DNA of 31,923 nucleotides, from contig JALHDI010000036.1 of the NCBI GenBank assembly GCA_022839045.1, forward strand, positions 1 to 31,923, given 5' to 3'. Shown here one piece after another: positions 9,383 to 18,338 of the stretch (the stretch's first letter is position 1; each line of letters begins with the position of its first letter). The notes beneath the pieces were generated by a model that saw only the letters and a list, made by a program, of their open reading frames with translations, searched no databases and was not told the origin of the DNA. Both the position numbers and the translations under genes were made by a program. Origin of the DNA: Sporomusaceae bacterium. Lineage in GTDB: Bacteria; Bacillota_C; Negativicutes; Sporomusales_B; UBA7701.

Positions 9383-9790
9383 ATGTTTAAGGTTCTCAAG
9401 GTCGACCATATCGGCATCGCGGTGAACAACCTGGAGCAGGCCAAGAAATTCTACACCGAAACTCTTGGCATGACCGCTCTCGGCGAAGAAGTAGTCGAGC
9501 AGCAGAAGGTTAAAGTTTGCTTTATTCCCTGCGGCGATAGCGAGGTTGAGCTTCTCGAGTCCACTTCTCCGGACGGCCCGATCGCCAAGTTCATCGAAAA
9601 GAACGGCGAAGGCATCCAGCACGTCGCCCTGCGGGTCGACAACATCCAGAACGCCCTGGCCGATCTCAAGGCCAAAGGCGTGCGCCTCATCGACGAGCAG
9701 CCGCGTTACGGCGCCGGCGGCGCCAGCATCGCCTTCGTCCACCCGAAGGCCACCGGCGGCATCCTGCTCGAGCTTTCCGAACGGAAATAG
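9383..9790 (+). CDS. mce: Methylmalonyl-CoA epimerase
   Basis: A 135-residue vicinal-oxygen-chelate protein. It converts (R)-methylmalonyl-CoA from the mutase to the (S) form needed by the decarboxylase. Likely metal ligands by family pattern are H9 (in VDHIGIAV), H80 (in GIQHVAL) and E130 (in ILLELSE). Length and the repeated beta-alpha-beta layout are typical. AAGGAGG precedes the ATG. The 131-base gap upstream is AT-rich at its end and may hold a weak internal promoter (TAAAAT at 9330, TATAAT at 9342), but no -35 box is convincing. Confidence 0.93.
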   Translation: MFKVLKVDHIGIAVNNLEQAKKFYTETLGMTALGEEVVEQQKVKVCFIPCGDSEVELLESTSPDGPIAKFIEKNGEGIQHVALRVDNIQNALADLKAKGVRLIDEQPRYGAGGASIAFVHPKATGGILLELSERK

Positions 9791-9838
9791 CGGGGGCGAG
9801 TTTTCCCCGATCGCAACGATTTTGTCTGGAGGTGTATC

Positions 9839-11368
9839 ATGGCTACTATCCAAGAAAAGATCCAGGACCTAAAGGCCCGCCAGGAGAAGGTCAAACAGGG
9901 TGGCGGCGCCAAACGTATCGAAAAACAGCACGCCAACGGCAAACTGACAGCTCGCGAGCGGATCGAGAAGCTTCTCGACCCCGGCACTTTCGTGGAGCTT
10001 GACCAGTTCGTCCATCACCGCTGCACCAACTTCGGCATGGAGAAGGAAGCGGCTCCCGGCGAAGGCGTCGTTACCGGCTACGGCACGGTCGAAGGCCGCC
10101 TGGTGTACGTGTTCGCCCAGGACTTCACCGTCGTCGGCGGCTCGCTCGGCGAGATGCACGCCGCCAAGATCTGCAAGGTGCAGGATCTGGCCGTCAAGAT
10201 GGGCGCGCCCCTCGTCGGCCTGAACGATTCCGGCGGCGCCCGCATCCAGGAAGCGGTCGACGCGCTGGCCGGCTACGGCAAGATCTTTTACCGCAATACC
10301 CTCGCTTCGGGCGTCATTCCCCAGATTTCGGTCATCATGGGGCCGTGCGCCGGCGGCGCCGTTTACTCCCCGGCCCTGACCGACTTCATCTACATGGTGA
10401 AGAATACCAGCCAGATGTTCATCACCGGCCCGCAGGTCATCAAGTCGGTCACCGCCGAGGAAGTGACCGCCGAAGCCCTGGGCGGCGCCATGACCCATAA
10501 CACCGTTTCGGGCGTGGCCCATTTCGCGGCCGAAAACGACGACAACTGCATGCAGCAGGTGCGCTATCTGCTCAGCTTCCTGCCGTCGAACAACCTCGAG
10601 GACGCTCCGGTGGCCGAGACGGGCGACGACCCCAACCGCATGGACGCCAGCCTCAACACCCTGCTGCCGGACAACCCGAACATGCCTTACAACATGAAGG
10701 ACGTCATCGCCAAGATCGTCGACAACGGCGAGTTCTACGAAGTGCATGAGCACTACGCCCAGAACATCATCACCTGCTTCGCCCGTTTCGACGGCCAGAC
10801 GGTCGGCATCATCGCCAACCAGCCGTCGGTGATGGCCGGCTGCCTCGACGTCAACGCGTCCGACAAGTCCGCCCGCTTCATCCGCTTCTGCGACGCCTTC
10901 AACATTCCGCTCGTCAACCTCGTCGACGTGCCCGGCTTCCTGCCCGGTACCGGCCAGGAATACGGCGGCATCATTCGCCACGGCGCCAAGATGCTGTACG
11001 CTTATTCGGAAGCCACCGTGCCCAAGGTTACCGTCATCACCCGCAAGGCGTACGGCGGTTCGTACCTGGCGATGTGCTCGCAGGACCTCGGCGCCGATCA
11101 GGTGCTCGCCTGGCCGAGCGCGGAGATCGCCGTCATGGGTCCGGCCGGGGCGGCCAACATCATCTTCAAGGGCGACCCCGACGCCAAAGAGAAAACCGAC
11201 AAGTATGTCGAAGAGTTCGCCACCCCGTACAAGGCCGCTGAGCGCGGTTTCGTCGATATCGTCATCGAGCCGGCGGAAACCAGGCCGCGCATCATCACCG
11301 CCCTCAACATGCTCGCCTCCAAGCGCGAAGCCCGTCCCGCCAAGAAACACGGCAACATTCCGCTGTAG
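9839..11368 (+). CDS. mmdA: Methylmalonyl-CoA decarboxylase alpha subunit (carboxyltransferase)
   Basis: A 509-residue biotin-dependent carboxyltransferase of the acyl-CoA carboxylase family. It should move the carboxyl group of (S)-methylmalonyl-CoA to biotin on the gamma subunit, leaving propionyl-CoA. Two crotonase-like halves are seen: [15 protein letters not shown] and [16 protein letters not shown] in the first, [18 protein letters not shown] and [10 protein letters not shown] in the second. The assignment as decarboxylase, not ATP-driven carboxylase, rests on the delta, gamma and beta membrane-complex genes that follow and the absence of a biotin carboxylase gene. The ATG at 9839 follows GGAGGTG. 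Confidence 0.93.
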   Translation: MATIQEKIQDLKARQEKVKQGGGAKRIEKQHANGKLTARERIEKLLDPGTFVELDQFVHHRCTNFGMEKEAAPGEGVVTGYGTVEGRLVYVFAQDFTVVGGSLGEMHAAKICKVQDLAVKMGAPLVGLNDSGGARIQEAVDALAGYGKIFYRNTLASGVIPQISVIMGPCAGGAVYSPALTDFIYMVKNTSQMFITGPQVIKSVTAEEVTAEALGGAMTHNTVSGVAHFAAENDDNCMQQVRYLLSFLPSNNLEDAPVAETGDDPNRMDASLNTLLPDNPNMPYNMKDVIAKIVDNGEFYEVHEHYAQNIITCFARFDGQTVGIIANQPSVMAGCLDVNASDKSARFIRFCDAFNIPLVNLVDVPGFLPGTGQEYGGIIRHGAKMLYAYSEATVPKVTVITRKAYGGSYLAMCSQDLGADQVLAWPSAEIAVMGPAGAANIIFKGDPDAKEKTDKYVEEFATPYKAAERGFVDIVIEPAETRPRIITALNMLASKREARPAKKHGNIPL

Positions 11369-11423
11369 ACCGCTGACGCAGAGTATGCAAAAAGTAGTTT
11401 GAGAGAAAAAAGAGGTGAACTAG

Positions 11424-11777
11424 ATGGGACAACCGGTAACAACAAACCCGCTGGTGATCATGTTCATCAACATGACGGTGGTGTTCTCCGTTCTGTATGG
11501 TCTGAGCCTGATTATCCGCCTGATAAAGATGATCGACCCCACGCAAAAAAAAAGTATAGCTAAGACCGAGCCGGCTCCCGTTGCGGCTCCGGTCGCCGCA
11601 GCTCCCGCCGCTCCGGCGGAGGTCGACCAGGGCCAGCTTATCGCGGTGCTTGCCGCCGCGGTCGCCGCGACCGGTTTCGGCGCGGCGCGGATACTCGCCG
11701 TGCGCCCGGTGGGCGGCAAGGGCTGGTCTCAGGCCGCGCGCCTTGAAACCGTTCAGAGCCGCAACAGGATGTATTAA
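11424..11777 (+). CDS. mmdD: Methylmalonyl-CoA decarboxylase delta subunit (OadG family)
   Basis: A 117-residue OadG-type subunit, the scaffold that ties the cytoplasmic carboxyltransferase to the membrane pump. One membrane segment lies near the N-terminus (about residues 9-30), followed by a basic stretch and an Ala/Pro-rich linker (about 46-65). The C-terminal domain ends in the family pattern GWSQAARLETVQSRN, with the conserved Trp and Arg residues. AGAGGTGA precedes the ATG. This intact arrangement contrasts with the apparently divided delta subunit of the second pump cluster near 18-20 kb. Confidence 0.88.
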   Translation: MGQPVTTNPLVIMFINMTVVFSVLYGLSLIIRLIKMIDPTQKKSIAKTEPAPVAAPVAAAPAAPAEVDQGQLIAVLAAAVAATGFGAARILAVRPVGGKGWSQAARLETVQSRNRMY

Positions 11778-11805
11778 AACAGGGTTGATTAAGGAGGATA
11801 TAAAC

Positions 11806-12207
11806 ATGGAAAAATTCCTTATTACCGTTAATGGCCAAACTTACGAAGTCGACGTCGAGAAAGTCGGCGGTTCCGCCGCCGCCGCTCCTGCCGCCGCGCC
11901 CGCTCCCAAAGCCGCGCCCGCCGCTGCTCCCGCCGTCGCGCCCGCTCCCAAGGCCGCGCCCGCCGCTGCTCCTGCCGCGCCTGTCGCCGCCGGCGCCAAG
12001 ACCGTCAACGCCCCCATGCCCGGCAAGATTATGTCCGTGAACGTCAAAGCCGGCGATTCCGTCAAGAGCGGCGACGTCGTGCTCATCCTCGAAGCCATGA
12101 AGATGCAGAACGAGATCATGGCACCCGCCGACGGCAAGGTCGCCGACGTGCGCGTATCCGCCGGCCAGACCGTCGCCACCGGCGATGTGATGATCGTTAT
12201 CGGCTGA
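11806..12207 (+). CDS. mmdC: Methylmalonyl-CoA decarboxylase gamma subunit (biotin carrier)
   Basis: A 133-residue biotinyl carrier protein. After a short beta-rich head (1-20) comes a flexible Ala/Pro/Lys linker made of imperfect APAPKAAPAA repeats (about 22-62), then a biotinyl domain with EAMKM at 96-100; K99 should carry biotin. The biotin arm shuttles CO2 from the alpha subunit to the beta pump. The ATG at 11806 has AAGGAGG upstream; an in-frame opening further upstream lies in the delta gene and is not used. Confidence 0.95.
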   Translation: MEKFLITVNGQTYEVDVEKVGGSAAAAPAAAPAPKAAPAAAPAVAPAPKAAPAAAPAAPVAAGAKTVNAPMPGKIMSVNVKAGDSVKSGDVVLILEAMKMQNEIMAPADGKVADVRVSAGQTVATGDVMIVIG

Positions 12208-12234
12208 AGCGTCACTTTTTAGGAGGACATAAAT

Positions 12235-13365
12235 ATGGAATTAATAAACGCGTTTGCCGTCGCGCTCCAGGCCGTATGGGCGGACAGCGGCTTCACGGGC
12301 TTCACCGGTGGCAACGCCATCATGATGCTCGTGGGCCTCATCCTGCTCTACCTGGCTATCGGCAAGGGTTTCGAGCCGCTGCTGCTGTCGCCCATCGCCT
12401 TCGGCTGCATCCTCGCCAACCTGCCGAAAACAGGCTTCCTTGAAGAACACGGCGTAATGCAGCTCATCAGCTACGGCATCCAGTACGAAATCTTCCCGCC
12501 CCTGATTTTCCTGGGGGTCGGAGCGATGACCGACTTCGGGCCCATGCTGGCCAATCCGTCGACGCTGCTGCTCGGCGCCGCCGCCCAGTTCGGCGTGTTC
12601 GTAGCTCTCGGTGGAGCCATGCTGCTGGGCTTCAACGTCCAGGAAGCGGCCGCCATCGGCATCATCGGCGGCGCGGACGGCCCGACCGCCATCTACCTGT
12701 CCGTCAAACTGGCCCCGCACCTGCTGGGAGCGATCGCGGTCGCCGCTTACTCCTACATGTCGCTCGTGCCGCTCATCCAGCCGCCGATCATGAAGCTGCT
12801 CACGACCAAGAAAGAACGTGAGGTCGTCATGGACCAGCTGCGGCCGGTCTCGAAATTCGAAAAACTGGCCTTCCCGGTAGTCGCCACCGCCGTCATAAGC
12901 CTGCTCCTGCCGCCGATCGCCGCCCTGATGGGCATGCTGATGCTGGGCAACCTCTTCCGCGAGTCCGGGGTTACCGACCGGCTGTCAGACACCGCGCAGA
13001 ACGCCCTCATCAACATCGTCACCATCTTCCTGGCCACCGGCACCGGCCTGACCATGTCGGCGGAAAACTTCCTGAACTACAAAACCATCCTGATTATCTG
13101 CCTCGGCCTGTTGGCCTTCGCCGGCGGCACCGCCGCAGGCGTGCTGCTGGGCAAGGTGTTCTACATCGTCAGCGGCGGCAAGGTCAACCCGCTGATCGGC
13201 TCCGCCGGCGTATCGGCCGTGCCGATGGCGGCCCGTGTCACCCAGGTGGTCGGCCAGAAAGCCAACCCGGCCAACTTCCTGTTGATGCACGCCATGGGCC
13301 CGAACGTGGCCGGCGTTATCGGCACCGCCGTCGCCGCCGGCACCATGCTGGCGATGCTGAAGTAA
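12235..13365 (+). CDS. mmdB: Methylmalonyl-CoA decarboxylase beta subunit (Na+ pump)
   Basis: A 376-residue OadB-family membrane protein with about nine or more membrane segments. It decarboxylates carboxybiotin and uses the energy to export Na+. Family signatures are [10 protein letters not shown], with the conserved Asp, [15 protein letters not shown], and [18 protein letters not shown] near the C-terminus, where Asn and Ser are known to contribute to ion binding in OadB. AGGAGG precedes the ATG. It is the last gene of the propionate operon and is followed by a hairpin. Confidence 0.95.
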   Translation: MELINAFAVALQAVWADSGFTGFTGGNAIMMLVGLILLYLAIGKGFEPLLLSPIAFGCILANLPKTGFLEEHGVMQLISYGIQYEIFPPLIFLGVGAMTDFGPMLANPSTLLLGAAAQFGVFVALGGAMLLGFNVQEAAAIGIIGGADGPTAIYLSVKLAPHLLGAIAVAAYSYMSLVPLIQPPIMKLLTTKKEREVVMDQLRPVSKFEKLAFPVVATAVISLLLPPIAALMGMLMLGNLFRESGVTDRLSDTAQNALINIVTIFLATGTGLTMSAENFLNYKTILIICLGLLAFAGGTAAGVLLGKVFYIVSGGKVNPLIGSAGVSAVPMAARVTQVVGQKANPANFLLMHAMGPNVAGVIGTAVAAGTMLAMLK

Positions 13366-13391
13366 CCATATATTTCCGGGTTCCCGGGTCG

Positions 13392-13434
13392 GATACGCAG
13401 GCGCTCGCGCCTGCGTATCAGGCCGTCAGTTTTT
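13392..13434 (+). terminator. Probable terminator after mmdB
   Basis: GATACGCAGGCG and CGCCTGCGTATC form a 12-bp perfect stem (13392-13419). A TTTTT run begins ten bases later, further than is ideal. It still fits the end of the propionate operon, 27 bases after the mmdB stop. Confidence 0.55.
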
Positions 13435-13572
13435 GCAATTGTCCAAACAGTTTCGCCGCTTGTTCACTTGATTTTGCGCTTGAGGAGGTGAGGCAGGACA
13501 TCCGTTTCGCTTGTTTTGGCTTCATTGGTTTCATCGGTTGAATTAGAGATAAAATGTGGGGAGGACAAAAGA

Positions 13573-14856
13573 ATGACACCTGCTGTGAAAGCGTTACTCG
13601 TTCTTGGAGTAGTCGCGCTGTTGTTCGTTACCGAGGCGATCCCGCTGGCCGTTACGGCCATGTCCGGGGCTATCGCCATGGGTCTCCTGGGCGTGATTCC
13701 GGTCAACACCGTTTTCTCCGGTTTGGCGAACTCGACCGTCGTACTGTTCGCCGGCATGTTCGTCATCGGCGCCGCGATGTTCCATACCGGTCTCGCGCAA
13801 AAAATCGGCGCCACTGTCGTCCGTTTCACCGGCACGAGCGAGAACGGGCTGCTGTTCGGCACCATGCTGATTGCCGCGCTGCTGTCGTCGGTGACCTCCA
13901 ACACCGGCACCACCGCGGCCCTGCTGCCAGTCGTGCTCGGCATCTGCCAGGTAGCCAAGATTCCCGCCTCGCGCCAACTGATGCCGCTGGCGTTCGGCGC
14001 CGGTGTCGGCGGCATCATGACCCTCGTCGGCACGCCGCCGAACATCATCGCCGCCGGCGCCCTCAAAGCGGCCGGTTACACGCCGTTCGGCTTCTTCGAG
14101 TTCGCCTGGATCGGTCTTCCGCTCACGATCGTGGGCATCATTTACATGATGTTTATCGGCAAATACCTGCTGCCCAAGGCTGAACTGTCCGCGGACGCCG
14201 CCGTCGACGCCGAGGCCGCGAAGGAAGCGACCGCCGGCTCGGCCGATCCGAAGAAAATGTGGATCGCCGGTTTAATCCTTCTCGGCGTGGTCATCGTCAT
14301 GGCCCTCGACCTCAAATGGCTGCCGCTGGAAGTGGCCGCCATCATCGGCGCCATCCTGGCCGTGCTGCTGGGTTGCCTCAAAGAGAAGCAGGCTTACCAG
14401 GGCATCGACTGGGTGACCATCTTCCTGTTCGCGGGCATGATGCCGATCGCCACCGCCATCGACAAGAGCGGCGCCGGCAAAATGATCGCCGACGCCGTGG
14501 TGGGCGCCCTGGGCGGTTCGCCGAGCCCGCTGCTCATTACCGCCGTGCTCTTCATCCTTTCCAACGGTCTGACCCAGTTCATGTCGAACACGGCCTGCAC
14601 CGCGCTGCTTGCCCCCATCGGCATCTCGATCGCCAAGGGACTGGGCGCCAGCCCGCACGCCGTGCTGATGGCCATCGCGGTCGCCGCCTCCTGCGCCTTC
14701 GCGACGCCGGTCGGCACGCCGCCCAACACCATCGTCCTCGGCCCCGGCGGCTACAAGTTCATGGACTATGTCAAAGCCGGCACCGGCCTCATGGTAGTTT
14801 GTTTCATCGTGTCGCTTATCATCATTCCGATGGTCTGGCCATTCTTCCCGAAATAG
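13573..14856 (+). CDS. SLC13/DASS-family anion (dicarboxylate) transporter
   Basis: A 427-residue polytopic membrane protein of the divalent-anion:Na+ symporter family (SLC13, also CitT-like). The two internal repeats carry the family signatures SNTGTTAALLPV with GTPPNII, and SNTACTALLAPIGIS with GTPPNTIV; the Ser-Asn-Thr loops bind Na+ and carboxylate in known structures. The ATG at 13573 follows GGGGAGG, which makes it a better start than in-frame codons upstream. Directly after the propionate operon, it may import or exchange succinate, fumarate or a similar acid, but substrate and direction cannot be read from sequence. A terminator follows. Confidence 0.88.
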   Translation: MTPAVKALLVLGVVALLFVTEAIPLAVTAMSGAIAMGLLGVIPVNTVFSGLANSTVVLFAGMFVIGAAMFHTGLAQKIGATVVRFTGTSENGLLFGTMLIAALLSSVTSNTGTTAALLPVVLGICQVAKIPASRQLMPLAFGAGVGGIMTLVGTPPNIIAAGALKAAGYTPFGFFEFAWIGLPLTIVGIIYMMFIGKYLLPKAELSADAAVDAEAAKEATAGSADPKKMWIAGLILLGVVIVMALDLKWLPLEVAAIIGAILAVLLGCLKEKQAYQGIDWVTIFLFAGMMPIATAIDKSGAGKMIADAVVGALGGSPSPLLITAVLFILSNGLTQFMSNTACTALLAPIGISIAKGLGASPHAVLMAIAVAASCAFATPVGTPPNTIVLGPGGYKFMDYVKAGTGLMVVCFIVSLIIIPMVWPFFPK

Positions 14857-14868
14857 CAGAAGTATGCG

Positions 14869-14904
14869 AGAAACCGCCGGACGGGATTCCTCCGGCGGTT
14901 TCTT
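14869..14904 (+). terminator. Intrinsic terminator between convergent genes
   Basis: GAAACCGCCGGA (14870-14881) pairs perfectly with TCCGGCGGTTTC (14891-14902). It lies 13 bases after the transporter stop and could serve both the transporter and the convergent small gene. Confidence 0.8.
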
Positions 14905-14936
14905 GTCCAAACGGTGATTCGGCGCGGCGCGTACCG

Positions 14937-15137
14937 TCATACACAATGAGCGTCGTGGCCCAGCTTGTCGTACAGTTTTCGCCACACCTGCTGGTCCTCG
15001 GCTTCTTCGCAGAAGCCGATTATCATTTCGTTGGCGGTGACGGTTATCGGGATGGGCGAGAAAACCTTATTGAGTCTGGCAATGAGAGGACGCTGCTCGG
15101 GGGCGGCGTTTTCGAGGTTGAATCTGTAAACGGCCAT
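14937..15137 (-). CDS. Small protein of unknown function
   Basis: A 66-residue soluble protein, not recognised. It is mildly acidic, with a hydrophobic IPITVTANEMIIGFC stretch that reads as beta strands rather than a membrane helix, and a charged C-terminal helix ending in HDAHCV. It is supported as a real gene by a strong AAGGAGG before the ATG and by a good promoter about 120 bases upstream on the same strand. It is convergent with the SLC13 transporter gene. Confidence 0.75.
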   Translation of the reverse strand: MAVYRFNLENAAPEQRPLIARLNKVFSPIPITVTANEMIIGFCEEAEDQQVWRKLYDKLGHDAHCV

Positions 15138-15256
15138 TGTCGATACCTCCTTTCCCGGGTTATCTATGGTCGCGGGCGTTTGTTCAAGAAACGATGCCGC
15201 AAAAACGTTTCTAACGGAAACGGTAGATGGTAAAAAAATACGCTTTATCTATCTAT

Positions 15257-15286
15257 ATTATAATGCTTGATGGAAACAATAGTCAA
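15257..15286 (-). promoter_or_regulatory. Sigma-A type promoter of the small unknown gene
   Basis: On the minus strand, TTGACT (15281-15286), an 18-base spacer and a perfect TATAAT (15257-15262) are present. Transcription would start near 15250, leaving a leader of about 110 bases. Confidence 0.75.
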
Positions 15287-15381
15287 GATGTTCCCAGTCT
15301 GCGTTTCTGGCGGAATTCCGCCATATAAAAAGCAACGCCGCGGCGGCGGCGGGGAGGAGCGCTTGATACTGAACGGGTTGG

Positions 15382-16344
15382 TTAGTCGGTGTGTCCGGAG
15401 CGGGGCGGTCTGAGTTTCCGCAGGTCGAAGGCCAGGTCGAACAACCCGCCGAGGAGCAGCAGCTGGGTGAGCAGCTCATGGCTGAACAGAAGCGTGACGA
15501 TAATGATGGCGGCCCAGCGCGGCAAGGAGTGTTTCCCGGCAAGGTACGCGAAGCCGGCGAGCCCCTGGACGAGGAGCAGGGTATTGGTGACGAGCTGAAG
15601 GTTGAGGCCGAGATTGTAGATCAAGACGATGTTCTTCGCTTGGCCGTAGTAGGTGGAGAGCAACGCCGCGCCGTAGGCGATGACCAGCCAACCCGGCAAT
15701 GTCCACAGCTTAAACGGCGGAAACGAGGCGACGGGGTGCCCCAGCCGGGTGAGGACCGTTTTGGCCAGAATGAGGTTTATATAGGAAAAAATCAGGGCGC
15801 TTATGGCGAACCCGGCCGGATATACGATAAGATAAAGTTTGGTGATTGTTTCGATTTTGTCCGCGTAGTAGGCTGCACCCGGCCCGTCCGGACGCGAATG
15901 GGCGAGAGCCCACTCGACCGCTTTCCTGACCGCAGCCGCCTGCATATCGACGATGTTGAAGCCCATGACATAAAGGCCGATCAGGAAGCCGGCGGCGATC
16001 GAAAGCATGGCGGCGACCGCGCCGAGGAGGAGTGTTTTCGGCAGGGGATAAGCGGAGCGCAAGCAGTGCCCCATTGTTATGCCGCTTATCCCGAAGCTGA
16101 AGATCATGATTATGGCGTGGAGGGGGTTGAGCAGGATGGCGGAAAATATGGCAGTGACCATGGTCGACATGATGCTCCATCTGATTCCGTGGCGTGTCCC
16201 CAGCAGAGCTATCGGCAAAGGCAGGACAAATACCAGCACAAGTCCGGCGACGGGCATATAGAAGCTTATCAGTCCCAATACGACGGTTATGGCGGTAAGG
16301 AGCCCGCTTTCGACCAGAGGCTTAATATTCACTGTGGCCTTCAT
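15382..16344 (-). CDS. DUF2232 (YybS-like) membrane protein
   Basis: A 320-residue integral membrane protein with about eight hydrophobic segments, matching the YybS/DUF2232 family found widely in Firmicutes. The first helices (LLTAITVVLGLISFY and following) resemble the S-component folds of ECF transporters, but no substrate is established for the family. AAGGTGA precedes the ATG. It follows the thioesterase gene on the same strand after a 118-base gap with a perfect palindrome, so it may be co-transcribed or separately expressed. Confidence 0.85.
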   Translation of the reverse strand: MKATVNIKPLVESGLLTAITVVLGLISFYMPVAGLVLVFVLPLPIALLGTRHGIRWSIMSTMVTAIFSAILLNPLHAIIMIFSFGISGITMGHCLRSAYPLPKTLLLGAVAAMLSIAAGFLIGLYVMGFNIVDMQAAAVRKAVEWALAHSRPDGPGAAYYADKIETITKLYLIVYPAGFAISALIFSYINLILAKTVLTRLGHPVASFPPFKLWTLPGWLVIAYGAALLSTYYGQAKNIVLIYNLGLNLQLVTNTLLLVQGLAGFAYLAGKHSLPRWAAIIIVTLLFSHELLTQLLLLGGLFDLAFDLRKLRPPRSGHTD

Positions 16345-16403
16345 AATTTCACCTTAGGTTGTTGTTATTTCCGGCTAGAGCGGATGAGCGTCTTATACGG
16401 CAG

Positions 16404-16432
16404 CCGGCATGCATTGATAAAATGCATGCCGG
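16404..16432. other. Perfect 12-bp inverted repeat between thioesterase and DUF2232 genes
   Basis: CCGGCATGCATT and AATGCATGCCGG pair around a GATAA loop. Outer CGTCTT (16389-16394) and AAGACG arms can extend it. Neither side has a T-run, so it is a poor terminator. It could be a message-stability hairpin or a protein-binding palindrome. Confidence 0.6.
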
Positions 16433-16462
16433 ACGGTGAAGACGGGTGTAAATGGGGACGGG

Positions 16463-16927
16463 TTACTGGGGGTTCGGGCCGCCAAGCTTACGCTGCTGAT
16501 AGCGTTGTTTTCCCTCTTCGAACAGTTCTTTCTCCTGGGCGTCGACCAATTCCAGCGCCGGCACTTGTTTCGGATGCTGATTTTCATCGAGGGCGACCAT
16601 GACAAAATAAGAGGTCAGCAGCGGTGAAGAGTCAACCCAATCGTCGAGATACAGATCGACCTTGACTTCCATGGAAGTATTGCCGACAAAGGTTAAGAAA
16701 GCGTGGCCGGCAACCAATGAGCCGTAATGAAGCGGCTGCAGGAATAGCATTTCTTCAACTCTGATCGCGGTTACATCCGACCCGGCATGCTTCTGGGCGA
16801 CTTTGTGGGCCGCGTTGTACAGCATCTGCATTATTTCCCCGGCCCGAACGCGCCCAGCCAATTTTGATCGCGATGAGAGCAAAACTTTGGAAAAACGGTG
16901 CTCTGAATACTTAACTGTTTTAGACAT
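16463..16927 (-). CDS. Acyl-CoA thioesterase, hotdog fold
   Basis: A 154-residue single-domain hotdog protein like the YciA/BACH acyl-CoA thioesterases, which split acyl-CoA into acid and CoA in the cytoplasm. Typical parts are an N-terminal strand, the LAGRVRAGEIMQMLYNAAH helix region with a central Gly-Glu-Ile, and FVGNTSMEVKVDLY. The ATG at 16927 follows a G-run by 7 bases; an in-frame GTG 15 bases upstream overlaps that ribosome-binding site and is unlikely to be used. Substrate length is unknown; relief of excess propionyl- or methylmalonyl-CoA is possible but unproven. Confidence 0.85.
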   Translation of the reverse strand: MSKTVKYSEHRFSKVLLSSRSKLAGRVRAGEIMQMLYNAAHKVAQKHAGSDVTAIRVEEMLFLQPLHYGSLVAGHAFLTFVGNTSMEVKVDLYLDDWVDSSPLLTSYFVMVALDENQHPKQVPALELVDAQEKELFEEGKQRYQQRKLGGPNPQ

Positions 16928-17105
16928 TGAATTTCCCCCCACAACAAAATAGTAAACTGTTATATTATATATATCTATATTGATGCATTATTCGATATAG
17001 CTGGCTGGCTCACCTTCCGCATCGGGGAATAACTTGCCGGGGGGAAACCGGAACCGCCCGGCCGGGGAGGTGACGACATCCCCTATTTGATTGGAGGAAA
17101 AGGTT

Positions 17106-17609
17106 TTGGCAATGTTTAGAGAGAAATCGTCATGGGGCAAGGAGCAGGCGGTGATCGGGGGCGCTGCCCTGGTCGTCCTGCTGGCCTGGATGGCGTTCGA
17201 GATAAGGATGTATCTTTCAACGGCGGCAGGTCCGGGGGCGATCATTTATATTTTCGGGTTTCTGGGGTTATTTATTTGGCGATATGCATTCCGCTATACT
17301 TACATTTTGAGCGCGGACGAGATTGCCGTCGTGACGGAAGGTCCGGGGCTGGAGCGGAGATTTGCCGTTAAGACCGGCGAAGTCGAAGGTTTTGCCGTCA
17401 GATACAAAAAGAAATTACTCAAGGGAAGGGGAGTTAAGAAACTTATCTACCGGTACTCCTCGCTGGACCCGAACCCGGTACGGATACTGCTTTTCACGCG
17501 CGACGGCCGACTTCAAGGGTTGCTGTTCAAGGGGAGCGACGAGTTCTTTCGCAACTTGCAGGAGCTTCTACCGGAAAAAATCATCGATATTACTGACGAC
17601 GGGAGATAG
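17106..17609 (+). CDS. Small membrane protein with PH-like cytoplasmic tail (first of a related pair)
   Basis: About 167 residues. Two hydrophobic segments near the N-terminus (AVIGGAALVVLLAWMAF and AIIYIFGFLGLFIW) are followed by RYTYILSADEIAVV and a beta-rich tail that looks like the bacterial PH-like domain of small membrane proteins. I do not recognise a function. It resembles the protein at 20272-20817: R-[FY]-T-Y after the second helix, a strand pattern ending in a SD-x(4)-L motif, and a Pro-Lys near the end. The start is uncertain: TTG at 17106 is 8 bases after GGAGG, and ATG at 17112 is close to a second AAGG. It opens the second decarboxylase cluster and may help assemble or anchor that complex, judged by position only. 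Confidence 0.75.
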   Translation: MAMFREKSSWGKEQAVIGGAALVVLLAWMAFEIRMYLSTAAGPGAIIYIFGFLGLFIWRYAFRYTYILSADEIAVVTEGPGLERRFAVKTGEVEGFAVRYKKKLLKGRGVKKLIYRYSSLDPNPVRILLFTRDGRLQGLLFKGSDEFFRNLQELLPEKIIDITDDGR

Positions 17610-17612
17610 ACG

Positions 17613-17876
17613 ATGTACGAGATACAGGCCGAGAGAGTAATCGCCGCATTTTTCGCCGGACTGGTCATAATTTATGTGTTCGCCCGCGTCATCGGCGAGG
17701 AGAAAAAGGCGAGATGGTTTAAGAAGCGCGAGCAGAAAGGTATTTTAAACCGGCGGGGTTTCCTGGGTGATACGTGGCACTTCGGTCACCCGCGCACCTG
17801 GCAGGGGGCTGCCGTTATGACCGTCATGTATGGCATTATTATCGCTGCCGGTTATGTTATAATATTCTTAATCTAG
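17613..17876 (+). CDS. Small two-helix membrane protein, unknown function
   Basis: 87 residues with a hydrophobic helix near each end (VIAAFFAGLVIIYVFARVI and GAAVMTVMYGIIIAAGYVIIFLI) and a basic, aromatic middle section (KKARWFKKREQKG, WHFGHPRTW). It starts 3 bases after the previous stop, so the two are translated together. No family was recognised. By the positive-inside rule the basic loop should face the cytoplasm, making a hairpin with both ends outside. It belongs to the second pump cluster by position. Confidence 0.7.
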   Translation: MYEIQAERVIAAFFAGLVIIYVFARVIGEEKKARWFKKREQKGILNRRGFLGDTWHFGHPRTWQGAAVMTVMYGIIIAAGYVIIFLI

Positions 17877-17988
17877 GAGGACGAGGCAATCCGCCGCCCG
17901 GCGGGGGATTCAGAGTTATATTTGACCTCGAGTATTGGTTTGCCGCTGCGTTGTGTCGCGGCACAGGTTCAGAAAAGGGGGTATCGAC

Positions 17989-18309
17989 ATGGGGTTTTTC
18001 GACGCGCTGTTCGGCGGCGGCAAGAAGCAAGAAGCACCCACGAAGAAGCCAAAGAAGGTCAGGCCGAAAGAGCCTCAGGCTGAAGCGCCTGCGGCTGACG
18101 CCGTGGGCCTGACGCCGGAAGTGATCGCCGCCATCAGCGCCAGCATCGGCGTCGTCATGGAAGGGGAGGACGCGGAGTTGGTGGCCGCGGTGACGGCAGC
18201 CATCGTCCACGCCCGCGGCGGCGTCCACGCGGTCCGTTTCCGCCGCAACTCGGGCGCCTGGGCGGCCGTCGGCCGGCAGAAGCTCATGGATAGTCGCCAG
18301 TTAAGCTGA
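17989..18309 (+). CDS. Soluble OadG-like C-terminal domain, probable half of a divided delta subunit
   Basis: 106 residues with no membrane segment. A short aromatic head (MGFFDALFGG) is followed by a Lys/Pro-rich linker (about 12-36). The C-terminal domain has a helix LTPEVIAAISASIGVV, then AELVAAVTAAIVHARGG and the ending GAWAAVGRQKLMDSRQ. That ending matches the Trp-x-x-x-x-Arg...Ser-Arg pattern of the mmdD C-terminus at 11.7 kb (GWSQAARLETVQSR). It therefore looks like the carboxyltransferase-contacting half of an OadG/MmdD delta subunit without its anchor. Veillonella decarboxylase is known to have an extra small epsilon subunit related to delta, a possible parallel. GGGGG precedes the ATG; the biotin carrier gene follows. 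Confidence 0.65.
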   Translation: MGFFDALFGGGKKQEAPTKKPKKVRPKEPQAEAPAADAVGLTPEVIAAISASIGVVMEGEDAELVAAVTAAIVHARGGVHAVRFRRNSGAWAAVGRQKLMDSRQLS

Positions 18310-18313
18310 CACG

Positions 18314-18338
18314 GAGTAATATTAGCTGAGTAATATTA
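18314..18338 (+). repeat. Short direct repeat before the second biotin carrier gene
   Basis: GAGTAATATTA occurs at 18314-18324 and again at 18328-18338. Each copy ends in the palindrome TAATATTA. The site is 22 bases before the start codon of the biotin carrier gene, overlapping the region just upstream of its ribosome-binding site. Confidence 0.6.

Noticed and set aside
15308..15323. Palindrome TGGCGGAATTCCGCCA downstream of the DUF2232 gene as a terminator
   Set aside because: No T-run follows on the minus strand and the loop is closed; it may be chance.
15391..16602. A 403-codon plus-strand open frame opposite the DUF2232 gene
   Set aside because: Low-complexity charged sequence with no domain; the minus-strand protein has clear membrane helices.
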